46,107 nucleotides of DNA from Atopobiaceae bacterium (GTDB lineage Bacteria; Actinomycetota; Coriobacteriia; Coriobacteriales; Atopobiaceae): assembly GCA_017941705.1 (NCBI GenBank), contig JAGAVX010000168.1, positions 1 to 46,107 on the forward strand, given 5' to 3'. Shown piece after piece: positions 8,066-16,745 of the stretch. The position numbers were made by a program, and so were the translations under genes. Under the pieces are notes generated by a model that searched no databases, was not told the origin of the DNA, and was given only the letters and a program-made list of their open reading frames with translations. Positions within the stretch are counted from its first letter, which is position 1. Every line of letters begins with the position of its first letter.

Positions 8066-9307
8066 ATGGCAAACACTCATAATGTGCTGGTAGGACAGTC
8101 TGGTGGTCCTACGGCAGCAATCAATTCGAGCCTTGCGGGAGTGTTCGACACTGCGCGCAGCATGGGCGCCGGTGTCTTGGGCATGCGCTACGGAGTCGAG
8201 GGTCTCTTCAAAGACAAGCTGCTCGATCTCGAGCGCTCTCTGCGCAATGAGGTAGACGTGCAACTCCTGCGCCAGACTCCGTCAAGCTACCTTGGAAGCT
8301 GCCGATACAAGCTGCCTCTTCCCGAGGAGAACGAGGAACCCTACGAGCTGCTGTTTGACCTCTTTGCGCGCAATCGCATCGGTGCGGTGCTCTACATCGG
8401 TGGCAATGATTCGATGGATACCATATCAAAGCTCTCCGCATATGGAGCAAGGGAGGGGAGCGGCATCCGTTTCATCGGCGTGCCCAAGACCATCGACAAC
8501 GATCTCGAGGGTACCGATCACACCCCCGGCTACGGGAGTGCCGCCAAGTTCATCGCGACGTCAGTCGCAGAGATTGGTCGCGACTCGAGTGTCTATGACC
8601 TGCGTAATGTGACCTTCGTCGAGATCATGGGGCGCAACACGGGATGGCTGGCGGGGTCCTCGGTGCTCGCAAGCCAGGAGTTTGCCGTCTGTCCGGACCT
8701 GATTCTCCTGCCCGAGTCGCCTGTGACCGAGGATGCCCTGACTGAGCGTATAGCCGAGCTGCTCGGACAGATGAAGTCAGTGGTGGTGGCGGTATCCGAA
8801 GGTGCCAGGCGTCCAGACGGTAGTCTCATGGCCCAGCCGCCCACCAGTGCCATCAAGACCGATGCCTTTGGCCACGAGGCCGCACTCTCGGGGGCAAGCC
8901 GCTATCTGGCAGCCACGATCGGCGAGCGTCTCGGCGTGAAGACGCGCGCGGTCGAGTTCTCTACGCTGCAACGCTGCGCAAACCACCTCGCAAGTGGCAC
9001 TGACCTCGACGAGGCATACGCGCTCGGAGGTCTTGCGGTACGCGCTGCCTTTGAGGGGGCGACGGGCGTCATACCGGCGATTCGCCGTCTCTCGGATCAG
9101 CCATACAGGACTGAGTACGTCACCGTCAACATTGCAGACGTGGCAAATCGCGAGCGGAAGGTGCCGTATGACTGGATTCGTGAGGACGGGATGGGCGTGA
9201 CCGACGACTTCGTGCGCTATGCACGGCCGCTTGTTCAAGGAGAGGTGACGCCTCTGTTTGTGGGCGGTCTGCCGCATCACATCCAGATGCTGACATGGGG
9301 TCGATAG
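8066..9307 (+). CDS. 6-phosphofructokinase, probably diphosphate-dependent
   Basis: A 413-residue phosphofructokinase of the PFK-A superfamily, phosphorylating fructose 6-phosphate in glycolysis. Seen: the N-terminal glycine loop GQSGGPTAAINSSL, GGNDSMDT at 112-119, PKTIDNDL at 140-147 with the catalytic Asp144, and MGRNTGWLA. Lys141 in PKTIDND, where ATP enzymes have Gly, is a hallmark of pyrophosphate users. The companion position in GGNDS is Asn114 rather than the Asp typical of classic PPi enzymes, so the phosphoryl donor is likely but not certainly PPi. GGGGAG about 5 bases upstream supports ATG 8066. A 102-base gap with a palindrome separates it from coaD, suggesting independent transcription. 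Confidence 0.88.
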   Translation: MANTHNVLVGQSGGPTAAINSSLAGVFDTARSMGAGVLGMRYGVEGLFKDKLLDLERSLRNEVDVQLLRQTPSSYLGSCRYKLPLPEENEEPYELLFDLFARNRIGAVLYIGGNDSMDTISKLSAYGAREGSGIRFIGVPKTIDNDLEGTDHTPGYGSAAKFIATSVAEIGRDSSVYDLRNVTFVEIMGRNTGWLAGSSVLASQEFAVCPDLILLPESPVTEDALTERIAELLGQMKSVVVAVSEGARRPDGSLMAQPPTSAIKTDAFGHEAALSGASRYLAATIGERLGVKTRAVEFSTLQRCANHLASGTDLDEAYALGGLAVRAAFEGATGVIPAIRRLSDQPYRTEYVTVNIADVANRERKVPYDWIREDGMGVTDDFVRYARPLVQGEVTPLFVGGLPHHIQMLTWGR

Positions 9308-9380
9308 GCTGATTGGGCAAAGTCGTACAAGCTTGATTACATGTAGAGTCAGCGGTGCATGCCAAGTTTACGACCTGCTC

Positions 9381-9389
9381 TGATATAGT
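9381..9389 (+). promoter_or_regulatory. extended -10 promoter of the tyrosine-kinase triad
   Basis: TGATATAGT combines an extended TG element with a good -10 (TATAGT at 9384-9389). It lies 63 bases before the first gene of the triad. No strong -35 is seen, as is common for extended -10 promoters. Confidence 0.5.
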
Positions 9390-9451
9390 ACGTTACGTTG
9401 TCTAAGGTTAAATGGTACGTTTGTGCCCATTGTTAGGGGGTTATCAAGCTC

Positions 9452-10099
9452 ATGACCCTATTTGAGCTGCTTGGCTTGCTGCGCAAGCGATTGGGGCTTG
9501 TCATCCTGCTGCCATTGCTGGCGGCGGCGATAGTCGGTGTGGGAACCATGTTCCTGCCCAACGAGTACACTGCCTCCACCACCATGTACGTTCTTTCTAA
9601 GACCGATGACGAAAGCGCTACAAGCGTTACGACGCAAGAGCTTTCCGCTGGTCAGATGCTCACCAACGACGTGTCGACCATCCTCAAGTCGAGTCGTGTG
9701 AAAAATGACGTCGCAGATCAGCTCGGCCTCGAGAACCTGAGCGACTACGATCTGTCAATCACAAGCTCGACGACCACGCGTGTTATCACCCTCTCGGTTA
9801 CTGGCACCGATCCAGAGATGACCACGAACGTCGCCAACGCCTTGGTGGCCGACACCTCGCAGGTGGCCTCCGAAGTCATGCAGATCCAGTCGGTCAACGT
9901 CATCGACGCCGCAACTGTCCCGCAGGCTCCCTCCGGCCCGCGCAGGCTCCTCTATGTTGCGGTCGGTCTGCTCGCCGGCCTCTTTGCAGCGGTCTGCATC
10001 GTGGTGATCCAGGACATGCTCGACACGCGTGTCCGCAGCGGTAACGACGTCGAGGAGATCGTGGGCGTCCCGGTCATCGGACACTTCCCGCAGATCTAG
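9452..10099 (+). CDS. Wzz/CpsC-type chain-length determinant and tyrosine-kinase modulator
   Basis: A 215-residue membrane protein of the Wzz/CpsC/YveK type. An N-terminal cytoplasmic stub precedes TM1 (about residues 16-35, LVILLPLLAAAIVGVGTMFL). An extracellular segment with the usual YTASTTMYVL start follows. A proline-containing APSGPRR stretch sits just before TM2 (about 171-190), and a short cytoplasmic tail ends GVPVIGHFPQI. Such proteins set polysaccharide chain length and activate the paired bacterial tyrosine kinase, which is encoded 11 bases downstream. It is the first gene of a kinase-modulator-phosphatase triad. Confidence 0.88.
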   Translation: MTLFELLGLLRKRLGLVILLPLLAAAIVGVGTMFLPNEYTASTTMYVLSKTDDESATSVTTQELSAGQMLTNDVSTILKSSRVKNDVADQLGLENLSDYDLSITSSTTTRVITLSVTGTDPEMTTNVANALVADTSQVASEVMQIQSVNVIDAATVPQAPSGPRRLLYVAVGLLAGLFAAVCIVVIQDMLDTRVRSGNDVEEIVGVPVIGHFPQI

Positions 10100-10110
10100 G
10101 AGGATTTGAA

Positions 10111-11016
10111 ATGGCACTTCTCAATAAGCTGGGCAAGCAGCGCAAGGATGAGAGAAGCAGCGTCGTCAACTCCGCCAAGACGCTGTTGGCTAACATCCGC
10201 TTCATGGACGTGGACAATCCCGTCAAGACCATGGCCATCACGTCGGCCGTGCCCAACGAGGGCAAGACCTTCGTGGCAGCCAACCTCGCAAGCGCAATCG
10301 CGACTTCGGGCAAGTCCTGCCTGCTTGTCGAGTGCGACATGCGCCGCAGGTCGATGTCGCGCGCCCTTGGCGTCCATGCACAGCACGGCATCTACTCGGT
10401 CATGGCCGGCGAGTGCACGATACAGGAGGCGGCCGTCGAGACCCCGACGCACAACCTCTTCTTCCTCGATTCCGAGCCGCGCATTCCCAACCCCTCCGAC
10501 CTTCTCAACTCGAATCGCTTCTCGCGTTTTGTCGATCTTGCCCGGAACACCTACGACTACGTGCTCTTTGATACGCCTCCCGTGGGAACCTTTGTCGATG
10601 CGGCAGTTCTGGGTACCAAGGTAGACGCAGTCTTCATGGTGGTGCGCGAGAACTTCACGCGCAAGGCAGAGGTTGCTGCCGCTGCGGACCAGCTCAAGAA
10701 GTCCGGCTGCAATCTTGCCGGCATGATCATGAACTACTGCGAGCGCACCAGCAGCGAGTACTACTACGAGTACTACTACACGCATGATGACAAGAAGGCC
10801 ACCGAAGCGAAGTCTGCTCCGAAGATGCCTGTTCCCAAGCAGCGTCCCAGCAGGCAGAGCGAGGCCCGCACGGTCCCGTCTGCACCTCCCGAGCGTCCTG
10901 CGCGTGCGAAGACGTCCCATACGGTCAACGATGACACGGGGACCTATGAGCGTCTCGCAGACGAGATAGCACAGGCACAGGCTCGCAGGACGCAGAGCGA
11001 CGTGGATGAGTTCTAA
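10111..11016 (+). CDS. CpsD/CapB-type bacterial tyrosine kinase with a long tail
   Basis: A 301-residue BY-kinase, the cytoplasmic partner of the preceding modulator. Walker A is VPNEGKT at 47-53 and Walker A' is LLVECDMRRRS; LFDTPPVGT is the Walker B region. A tyrosine cluster YYYEYYY occupies residues 217-223. In most CpsD/CapB kinases such a cluster, the autophosphorylation target, ends the protein. Here about 78 residues follow, rich in Lys, Pro, Arg, Ala and Ser and without hydrophobic segments, so the tail looks disordered. AGGAGG at 10099-10104 supports ATG 10111. The gene lies between modulator and phosphatase with 11-base gaps on both sides. Confidence 0.9.
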   Translation: MALLNKLGKQRKDERSSVVNSAKTLLANIRFMDVDNPVKTMAITSAVPNEGKTFVAANLASAIATSGKSCLLVECDMRRRSMSRALGVHAQHGIYSVMAGECTIQEAAVETPTHNLFFLDSEPRIPNPSDLLNSNRFSRFVDLARNTYDYVLFDTPPVGTFVDAAVLGTKVDAVFMVVRENFTRKAEVAAAADQLKKSGCNLAGMIMNYCERTSSEYYYEYYYTHDDKKATEAKSAPKMPVPKQRPSRQSEARTVPSAPPERPARAKTSHTVNDDTGTYERLADEIAQAQARRTQSDVDEF

Positions 11017-11027
11017 GGCTAGCTTCT

Positions 11028-11669
11028 ATGCGTGACATGCACTGCCATATACTTCCCGGTGTCGATGACGGATCGCGCGATCTTGATGAGTCTCTCAAGA
11101 TGCTCGCGGCTGCAAAGGCCGCGGGCATAACCGAGATTACCTGTACGCCGCATTGTCGTGACCCGTACTTTGACTACGAGGCCATGTGGCAGGCGTTCTA
11201 CGAACTCGAGGACGCTGCTGATGGGTTTCCGCTGCAGATGGGATTCGAGGTCAACCATCGCAAGCTCATGGATCTAGGCATGGAGTGGGCGGAGGTGCTT
11301 CACTTTGACGGGAGCAACGAGTTTCTGCTCGAGCTCTCTACCAGCGCCATGCCCTCGCGCTTCTCAGACTACGAGCGTACGATATTCGAACTCCAGGGAA
11401 TGGGTTACGAAGTCATCATTGCCCATCCAGAGCGCTACATAGCCATCCAGAAGGATATCGACATTGCATACGAACTGGTGGAGATGGGTTGCAAGCTCCA
11501 GGCGTCAACCGACTTCATTGCCGGCGGTCGCTTTGGGCGTGAGCGCAAGCCTGCGGTAAAGATGCTCAAAAACGGTCTATACAGCTATCTTGCCAGTGAT
11601 GCGCACAACGTGAAGCACTACGAGTACTTTGCCAAGGCATGGCGCAAATACTCAGATTTGCTTGCGTAG
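11028..11669 (+). CDS. CpsB/CapC-type PHP-domain tyrosine-protein phosphatase
   Basis: A 213-residue metal-dependent phosphatase of the PHP family. The metal-binding pattern is complete: HCHILPGVDDGSRD at 5-18, TPHCRD, IIAHPER and SDAHN near the C terminus. Proteins of this type remove phosphate from the tyrosine cluster of the cognate BY-kinase, closing the phosphorylation cycle that tunes polysaccharide synthesis. It is the last gene of the triad, 11 bases after the kinase, and is followed 27 bases later by a strong terminator, so the operon ends without any glycosyltransferase or polymerase gene. Confidence 0.9.
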   Translation: MRDMHCHILPGVDDGSRDLDESLKMLAAAKAAGITEITCTPHCRDPYFDYEAMWQAFYELEDAADGFPLQMGFEVNHRKLMDLGMEWAEVLHFDGSNEFLLELSTSAMPSRFSDYERTIFELQGMGYEVIIAHPERYIAIQKDIDIAYELVEMGCKLQASTDFIAGGRFGRERKPAVKMLKNGLYSYLASDAHNVKHYEYFAKAWRKYSDLLA

Positions 11670-11696
11670 ACTTGCGAAACATACGGTTGCATCCAC

Positions 11697-11729
11697 GGGG
11701 TGGCACGACTTGGTCGGCCACCCCTTCTT
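11697..11729 (+). terminator. intrinsic terminator closing the tyrosine-kinase operon
   Basis: GGGGTGGC pairs with GCCACCCC, extended inside by CGAC/GTCG around a TTG loop with one bulged A, then TTCTT. It lies 27 bases after the phosphatase stop. Confidence 0.85.
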
Positions 11730-11752
11730 GCATTACAAGATACCTGTCCACA

Positions 11753-11869
11753 GGCACATTGGAGCCACGCCCATCCCTCGAGCTCACGCTTTCGCCGCAT
11801 AGTCGTTGGGGCAGAAGGTCGATTCGGCTACAGAGGTCGCTCGAGGGATGGGCGTGGCTCCAATGTGCC
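11753..11869. repeat. long perfect inverted repeat, 31-bp arms
   Basis: Left arm 11753-11783 and right arm 11839-11869 are exact reverse complements over all 31 positions, with a 55-base loop. It lies after the terminator of the kinase operon and before the promoter candidate of the next gene, so it probably is not a terminator. No T run and no obvious target-site duplication are seen. The loop carries GGGGCAGAAGGTC at 11808-11820, closely matching the loop of the inverted repeat at 33792-33894. The rest of the 429-base gap 11670-12098 holds the terminator before it and a promoter candidate after it; no gene is supported in the gap. Confidence 0.85.
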
Positions 11870-11940
11870 CGAGGCATCGTAAACATTCACTGGTCATGCC
11901 GTTTGCTGCTAAGCGCCTGTCTGCCGGTATGGGCATCACA

Positions 11941-11946
11941 TACAAT
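11941..11946 (+). promoter_or_regulatory. candidate -10 box of the beta-glucosidase gene
   Basis: TACAAT lies about 150 bases before the 6-phospho-beta-glucosidase ATG, leaving a leader of about 145 bases. The -35 region is weak. Near the leader's 3' end (12058-12081) CGGCA and TGCCG can form a small hairpin, but no known riboswitch is recognised. Confidence 0.3.
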
Positions 11947-12044
11947 GTAATTGGTGGTCTTTGAGGGGCGGTGACGCTTTTTGGCGGAACGAGTGGCCAC
12001 TGTTTTGGTCCCATGCTTCGGGCGGCATGGATAACGAGTCTTAA

Positions 12045-13571
<1,527 letters not shown>

Positions 13572-13595
13572 GCTCTAGGCTAAAGAGCGTGTGCG

Positions 13596-13617
13596 AGGCC
13601 CCTCTCCGGAGGGGCCT
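13596..13617 (+). terminator. intrinsic terminator after the 6-phospho-beta-glucosidase gene
   Basis: A 9-bp stem AGGCCCCTC/GAGGGGCCT with a TCCG loop, 24 bases after the stop. The T run downstream (ATGCTTTGC) is weak. Confidence 0.7.
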
Positions 13618-13744
13618 ATGCTTTGCTCGCCATTGCTTTTGGGTTCAGTTGCAAACATCTGCCCACTTAGAAGACTCATGGTAATACGAGTAGATACAAG
13701 CATGATAGGATGAAGCCACTGTAAGCCTAAAGCGAGAGGGGGAT

Positions 13745-14518
13745 ATGTCTGATCTGTTCGACCTTACCGGCAAGGTGGCGCTTGTTACCGGAGCCGCCTT
13801 CGGTCTTGGCGTTCAGTTTGCAAAGGCGCTGGCTGGCCAAGGAGCCGACATTGCCATATGCGCTCGCCGCCTTGATCGCCTCGAGGCTGTGAAGGCCGAG
13901 ATCGAGAAGCTCGGCGTGCGTTGCTTCGCCACACGCTGTGACGTCACCGATACTGCCCAGATCGTCGACATGGTGGCTGCAGTCAAAGCTGAATATGGGC
14001 GCATCGACATCCTCGTCAACAACGCCGGCGTGGGCGATGCCACTCCCGCAGCCGAGATGGACGACGCCACTTGGCGGCGCGTCCTCTCCACCAATCTCGA
14101 CGCGGTTTTCTATGTGGCTCGCGAGGTGGGCAAGGTCATGATCGAGCAGGGTTATGGCAAGGTCATCAACCTGGCCTCGCTCCATTCCGAGGTCGTCATG
14201 CCCGGAGCCGCATGGCCCGTCACGGCCTATACGGCTGCAAAGGGCGGCGTGAAGATGCTGACCAAGAGCCTCGCTGTCGAGTGGGCCCAAAAGGGCATAA
14301 CCGTTAATGCCATAGGGCCGGCCTACTTCAACTCCGAGATGACAGGTGCGATCATGGATTCGGGCGGCTTTGATCCGATTGCAAAGACGTATTGTCCCAT
14401 GGGTCGTGCCGGTCGTGAGGGCGAGCTGAATGGCGCGCTCATCTACTTCGCATCAGACGCCTCGTCCTATACCACGGGACAGCTCTTGTGCGTGGATGGT
14501 GGTTGGACAGCCATCTAG
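13745..14518 (+). CDS. SDR-family oxidoreductase, gluconate 5-dehydrogenase-like
   Basis: A 257-residue classical short-chain dehydrogenase. The cofactor loop TGAAFGLG (residues 16-23), NNAG, a serine in LASLHS and the catalytic YTAAK (YxxxK) are present, with the C-terminal GQLLCVDGGWTAI typical of the family. The pattern resembles IdnO/gluconate 5-dehydrogenases, which interconvert 5-ketogluconate and gluconate, but substrate cannot be settled from sequence. GAGAGGGGG just upstream supports the start. It lies 173 bases after the beta-glucosidase with a terminator between them, so co-transcription is unlikely. Confidence 0.85.
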   Translation: MSDLFDLTGKVALVTGAAFGLGVQFAKALAGQGADIAICARRLDRLEAVKAEIEKLGVRCFATRCDVTDTAQIVDMVAAVKAEYGRIDILVNNAGVGDATPAAEMDDATWRRVLSTNLDAVFYVAREVGKVMIEQGYGKVINLASLHSEVVMPGAAWPVTAYTAAKGGVKMLTKSLAVEWAQKGITVNAIGPAYFNSEMTGAIMDSGGFDPIAKTYCPMGRAGREGELNGALIYFASDASSYTTGQLLCVDGGWTAI

Positions 14519-14546
14519 CGATAAACACTCCAAAAAGGGTTTTAAT

Positions 14547-14575
14547 AATGGGGTCGGCATAGGCTCGGCCCCATT
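14547..14575 (+). terminator. intrinsic terminator after the SDR gene
   Basis: A 10-bp stem, AATGGGGTCG/CGGCCCCATT with one G-T pair, lies 28 bases after the SDR stop. The T run is short on both strands. Confidence 0.6.
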
Positions 14576-14629
14576 TGAACATGTAGGTCGAATGTGTCGC
14601 GTCGTTTGTGTCTGTCAGAAGGGCCTTCC

Positions 14630-15268
14630 ATGGAATCGAACAGCTCTCGCTATGCAAACCGCTGTGTGGTCTGCGGTAAACCCGCGCGTGTCAACGTCGG
14701 GGCTTCCTCATACTGCCTCGATTGCTACAACCACCTCACGGATTACCTGGTGGGGGTGGAATCTCCGACCAATGACAGCTACAGCATCCTGGCGCTTGAC
14801 CCAGAGGGCCACACCGTCGAGTTTGCGGTCGAGCGGTTCTCATTCGGAGTGACCTCCGTCTGGACTGCGGTCGAGCAGGTGCCGGATGACGACCCGCGCA
14901 GGAGCTGGGGATACGTGGGTCGGTCGGTGAGCGTGGCGGTGAACGCCGATTGGGTGTCTCAAGAAGAGGCGCTGGATGCGCTCATGGTCAAGACTCAGCG
15001 GATGGTGGGCCATGCGAGCCTGAGGGCGACCCCTCTTACGACAGACCAGATGCGGGAGACGTCCGTTCGGCGAGTTGACAAGGTTCTTTACGTAAAAGAG
15101 ACAGGCGTCGCCCGCATCGAATGCGATGAGGACGGGCGCCCTTCGGTTGTGGTGGACGGTCAGCGCCTGTCACCCGAGCAGTTTGTCGATGCACTCAGCT
15201 GCTATGAGGGTTTCGACCTCTATTGGCAGATACGCGATGCGTCAGACGAGCCGCCGGAGTGGCTCTAG
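14630..15268 (+). CDS. uncharacterised protein with an N-terminal Cys4 zinc ribbon
   Basis: A 212-residue protein I do not recognise at family level. Cys12, Cys15, Cys29 and Cys32 (CVVCG and YCLDCYN) form a plausible zinc ribbon. The remaining 170 residues are soluble, acidic and without membrane segments or known catalytic motifs. ATG 14630 is preceded by AGAAGGG (14617-14623), better than the in-frame GTG at 14594. The stop overlaps the stop of the convergent aminotransferase gene by 4 bases, leaving no room for a terminator between them. Its base composition is like that of its neighbours. Confidence 0.75.
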   Translation: MESNSSRYANRCVVCGKPARVNVGASSYCLDCYNHLTDYLVGVESPTNDSYSILALDPEGHTVEFAVERFSFGVTSVWTAVEQVPDDDPRRSWGYVGRSVSVAVNADWVSQEEALDALMVKTQRMVGHASLRATPLTTDQMRETSVRRVDKVLYVKETGVARIECDEDGRPSVVVDGQRLSPEQFVDALSCYEGFDLYWQIRDASDEPPEWL

Positions 15269-16476
15269 ACTTTGAATACGTAGCGGTCGAGGCGGTCAAA
15301 CGCATCGACGACCTGCGCGTGGGGTACGCTGACCGCAATGCGCACGAAGCCTGGGCACTCAAAGAGACGGCCGTCGTGCCAGGTGACGCCCACATCCCAG
15401 CCAAGGCGCGGGAAGTCCTGGTAACTCACATCATGGCTGTCGCACCATTCGCGGCAGTCGGCGAGAAGCACATAGGTGCCCTCGGGACGAGAGCACTGCA
15501 CACCTTCGTAGGTATCGCGAATGTGCTCATAGGCGTAGTTGGCATTGTCAGAGAGCACCTGACAGAGCTCGTCTGTCCAGGCCGCTCCCTCGTCTCCGTA
15601 GGCCCCGGTCAGCGCGTGCATCGACACGACGTTCTGCGCGTTGTAGTGCGAGAGCGATGATTCCTTGCGCACACGGTCGCGCAGCCATGGGTTGTGGATA
15701 ACGTGGTAGGAGCCGATGAGCCCGGCCAGGTTGAAGGTCTTGGAGGGTGCATAGAGCGCAACCGTGTGCTCGCGTGCCCATTCGCTTGTCTGCTGCGTCG
15801 GTATGTGCTTGTTGCCGTTGAGCAGGATGTCGCTCCAGATCTCGTCTGAGATGACCCACACGTCGTGGCGCTCGAAGACCTCCATCGCCTTCTCGAGCTC
15901 CCAGCGCTCCCACACGCGGCCGCAAGGGTTGTGTGGGGAGCAGAATATCGCGCAGTGAATCTTGTTATCGACGATGCGCCGCTCCATGTCTTCAAAGTCC
16001 ATGCGCCATACCCCGCCCTCGTCGAGTGCGAGCGGGCTATGCACCAGGTGATAGCCGTTGTTCTCGCAGGCACCCGTGAACCCGACGTAGGTGGGGGAGT
16101 GCACAAGGACGTTGTCTCCCTTTGAGCAGAGGACATTGAGCGCGCTGACCACGCCTCCCAGCACGCCGTTCTCGTAACCGATGCAGTCCCTGCTGATGTC
16201 GTCCACGCCCTTGCGCGTACGATGCCAGTCGATGATTGCCTGGTAGTACGCATCGGTCTCCTCGTAGTAGCCAAAGAAGGGGTGGTCGATGCGCTCGTGC
16301 ATCGCGCGTGTGACCGATGGCGCGGTGGCAAAGCTCATGTCAGCGACCCAGAGCGGTATCGAGTCGAAGCCCTCTTTGGGTGCAGCGGGCGCAAAGCCCG
16401 TGCCGTCACCCAGGCCATCTATTGCGATTGCGTCGTGGTTGTGGCGGTCGGGGATGGTCGTGAAGTCGAAGCGCAT
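15265..16476 (-). CDS. PatB/MalY-type aminotransferase (putative C-S lyase)
   Basis: A 403-residue pyridoxal-phosphate enzyme of fold type I. Lys246 in APSKTFNLAGL is the Schiff-base lysine, and this motif is typical of the MalY/PatB branch, whose members cleave cystathionine or cysteine to pyruvate, ammonia and a thiol. SPHNPCGRVW and SDEIWSDILL are the other cofactor-binding blocks. I chose ATG 16476 because GAGAGG lies 8 bases upstream and MRFDFTTIPDRHN matches the family's start; upstream in-frame codons reach 16524. It stands alone on the minus strand, convergent with the unknown Cys4 gene and divergent from the pyr operon. C-S lyase activity is inferred from the subfamily. Confidence 0.87.
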   Translation of the reverse strand: MRFDFTTIPDRHNHDAIAIDGLGDGTGFAPAAPKEGFDSIPLWVADMSFATAPSVTRAMHERIDHPFFGYYEETDAYYQAIIDWHRTRKGVDDISRDCIGYENGVLGGVVSALNVLCSKGDNVLVHSPTYVGFTGACENNGYHLVHSPLALDEGGVWRMDFEDMERRIVDNKIHCAIFCSPHNPCGRVWERWELEKAMEVFERHDVWVISDEIWSDILLNGNKHIPTQQTSEWAREHTVALYAPSKTFNLAGLIGSYHVIHNPWLRDRVRKESSLSHYNAQNVVSMHALTGAYGDEGAAWTDELCQVLSDNANYAYEHIRDTYEGVQCSRPEGTYVLLADCREWCDSHDVSYQDFPRLGWDVGVTWHDGRLFECPGFVRIAVSVPHAQVVDAFDRLDRYVFKV

Positions 16477-16574
16477 GTCTAATCCTCTCGTTTGCGGCAT
16501 GCTCTGATTATGGCACGAGGGCACAGCGTGGTGGATTGACGTTGATAAACGTGGTTTGTTGCTTCTGTGACGGC

Positions 16575-16603
16575 TTGCGATTGCATGGATTGCCAGCTAT
16601 ATT
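16575..16603 (+). promoter_or_regulatory. promoter of the pyr operon
   Basis: TTGCGA (16575-16580), 17-base spacer, TATATT (16598-16603): the best sigma-A-type promoter in the window. Transcription would start near 16610, giving a leader of about 129 bases before pyrR. Confidence 0.75.
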
Positions 16604-16618
16604 GGTTACGACCTTTAA

Positions 16619-16721
16619 GCGCGGTACGGGATACCAGCAAGGCGACACACCATATACACTCACCATTTGCGAGTCTCCTTCTGGATGCCGATGCCGCGCA
16701 GGGCGTATAGGCATCTTTTTT
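16619..16721 (+). promoter_or_regulatory. pyr operon leader with terminator/antiterminator pair
   Basis: A terminator-like hairpin occupies 16684-16715: GATGCC/GGCATC outside and ATGCC/GGCGT inside, followed by six T (16716-16721). Upstream GCGCGGTA at 16619-16626 can pair with TGCCGCGC at 16692-16699, which would break the terminator stem. This is the layout of an attenuator, and PyrR encoded directly downstream is the expected regulator, responding to UMP and PRPP. I do not see the Bacillus-type PyrR binding loop consensus, so the exact binding site is open. Confidence 0.6.
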
Positions 16722-16724
16722 ATT

Positions 16725-16745
16725 ATGGAAGGAGTTCCATGGAAC
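16725..16745 (+). promoter_or_regulatory. pyrR ribosome site and start codon inside overlapping dyads
   Basis: ATGGAA (16725-16730) can pair with TTCCAT (16735-16740), placing the GGAG ribosome site in the loop. GTTCCATGGAAC (16734-16745) is a perfect 12-bp palindrome centred on the pyrR start. Translation of pyrR could be sensitive to this structure. Confidence 0.4.
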
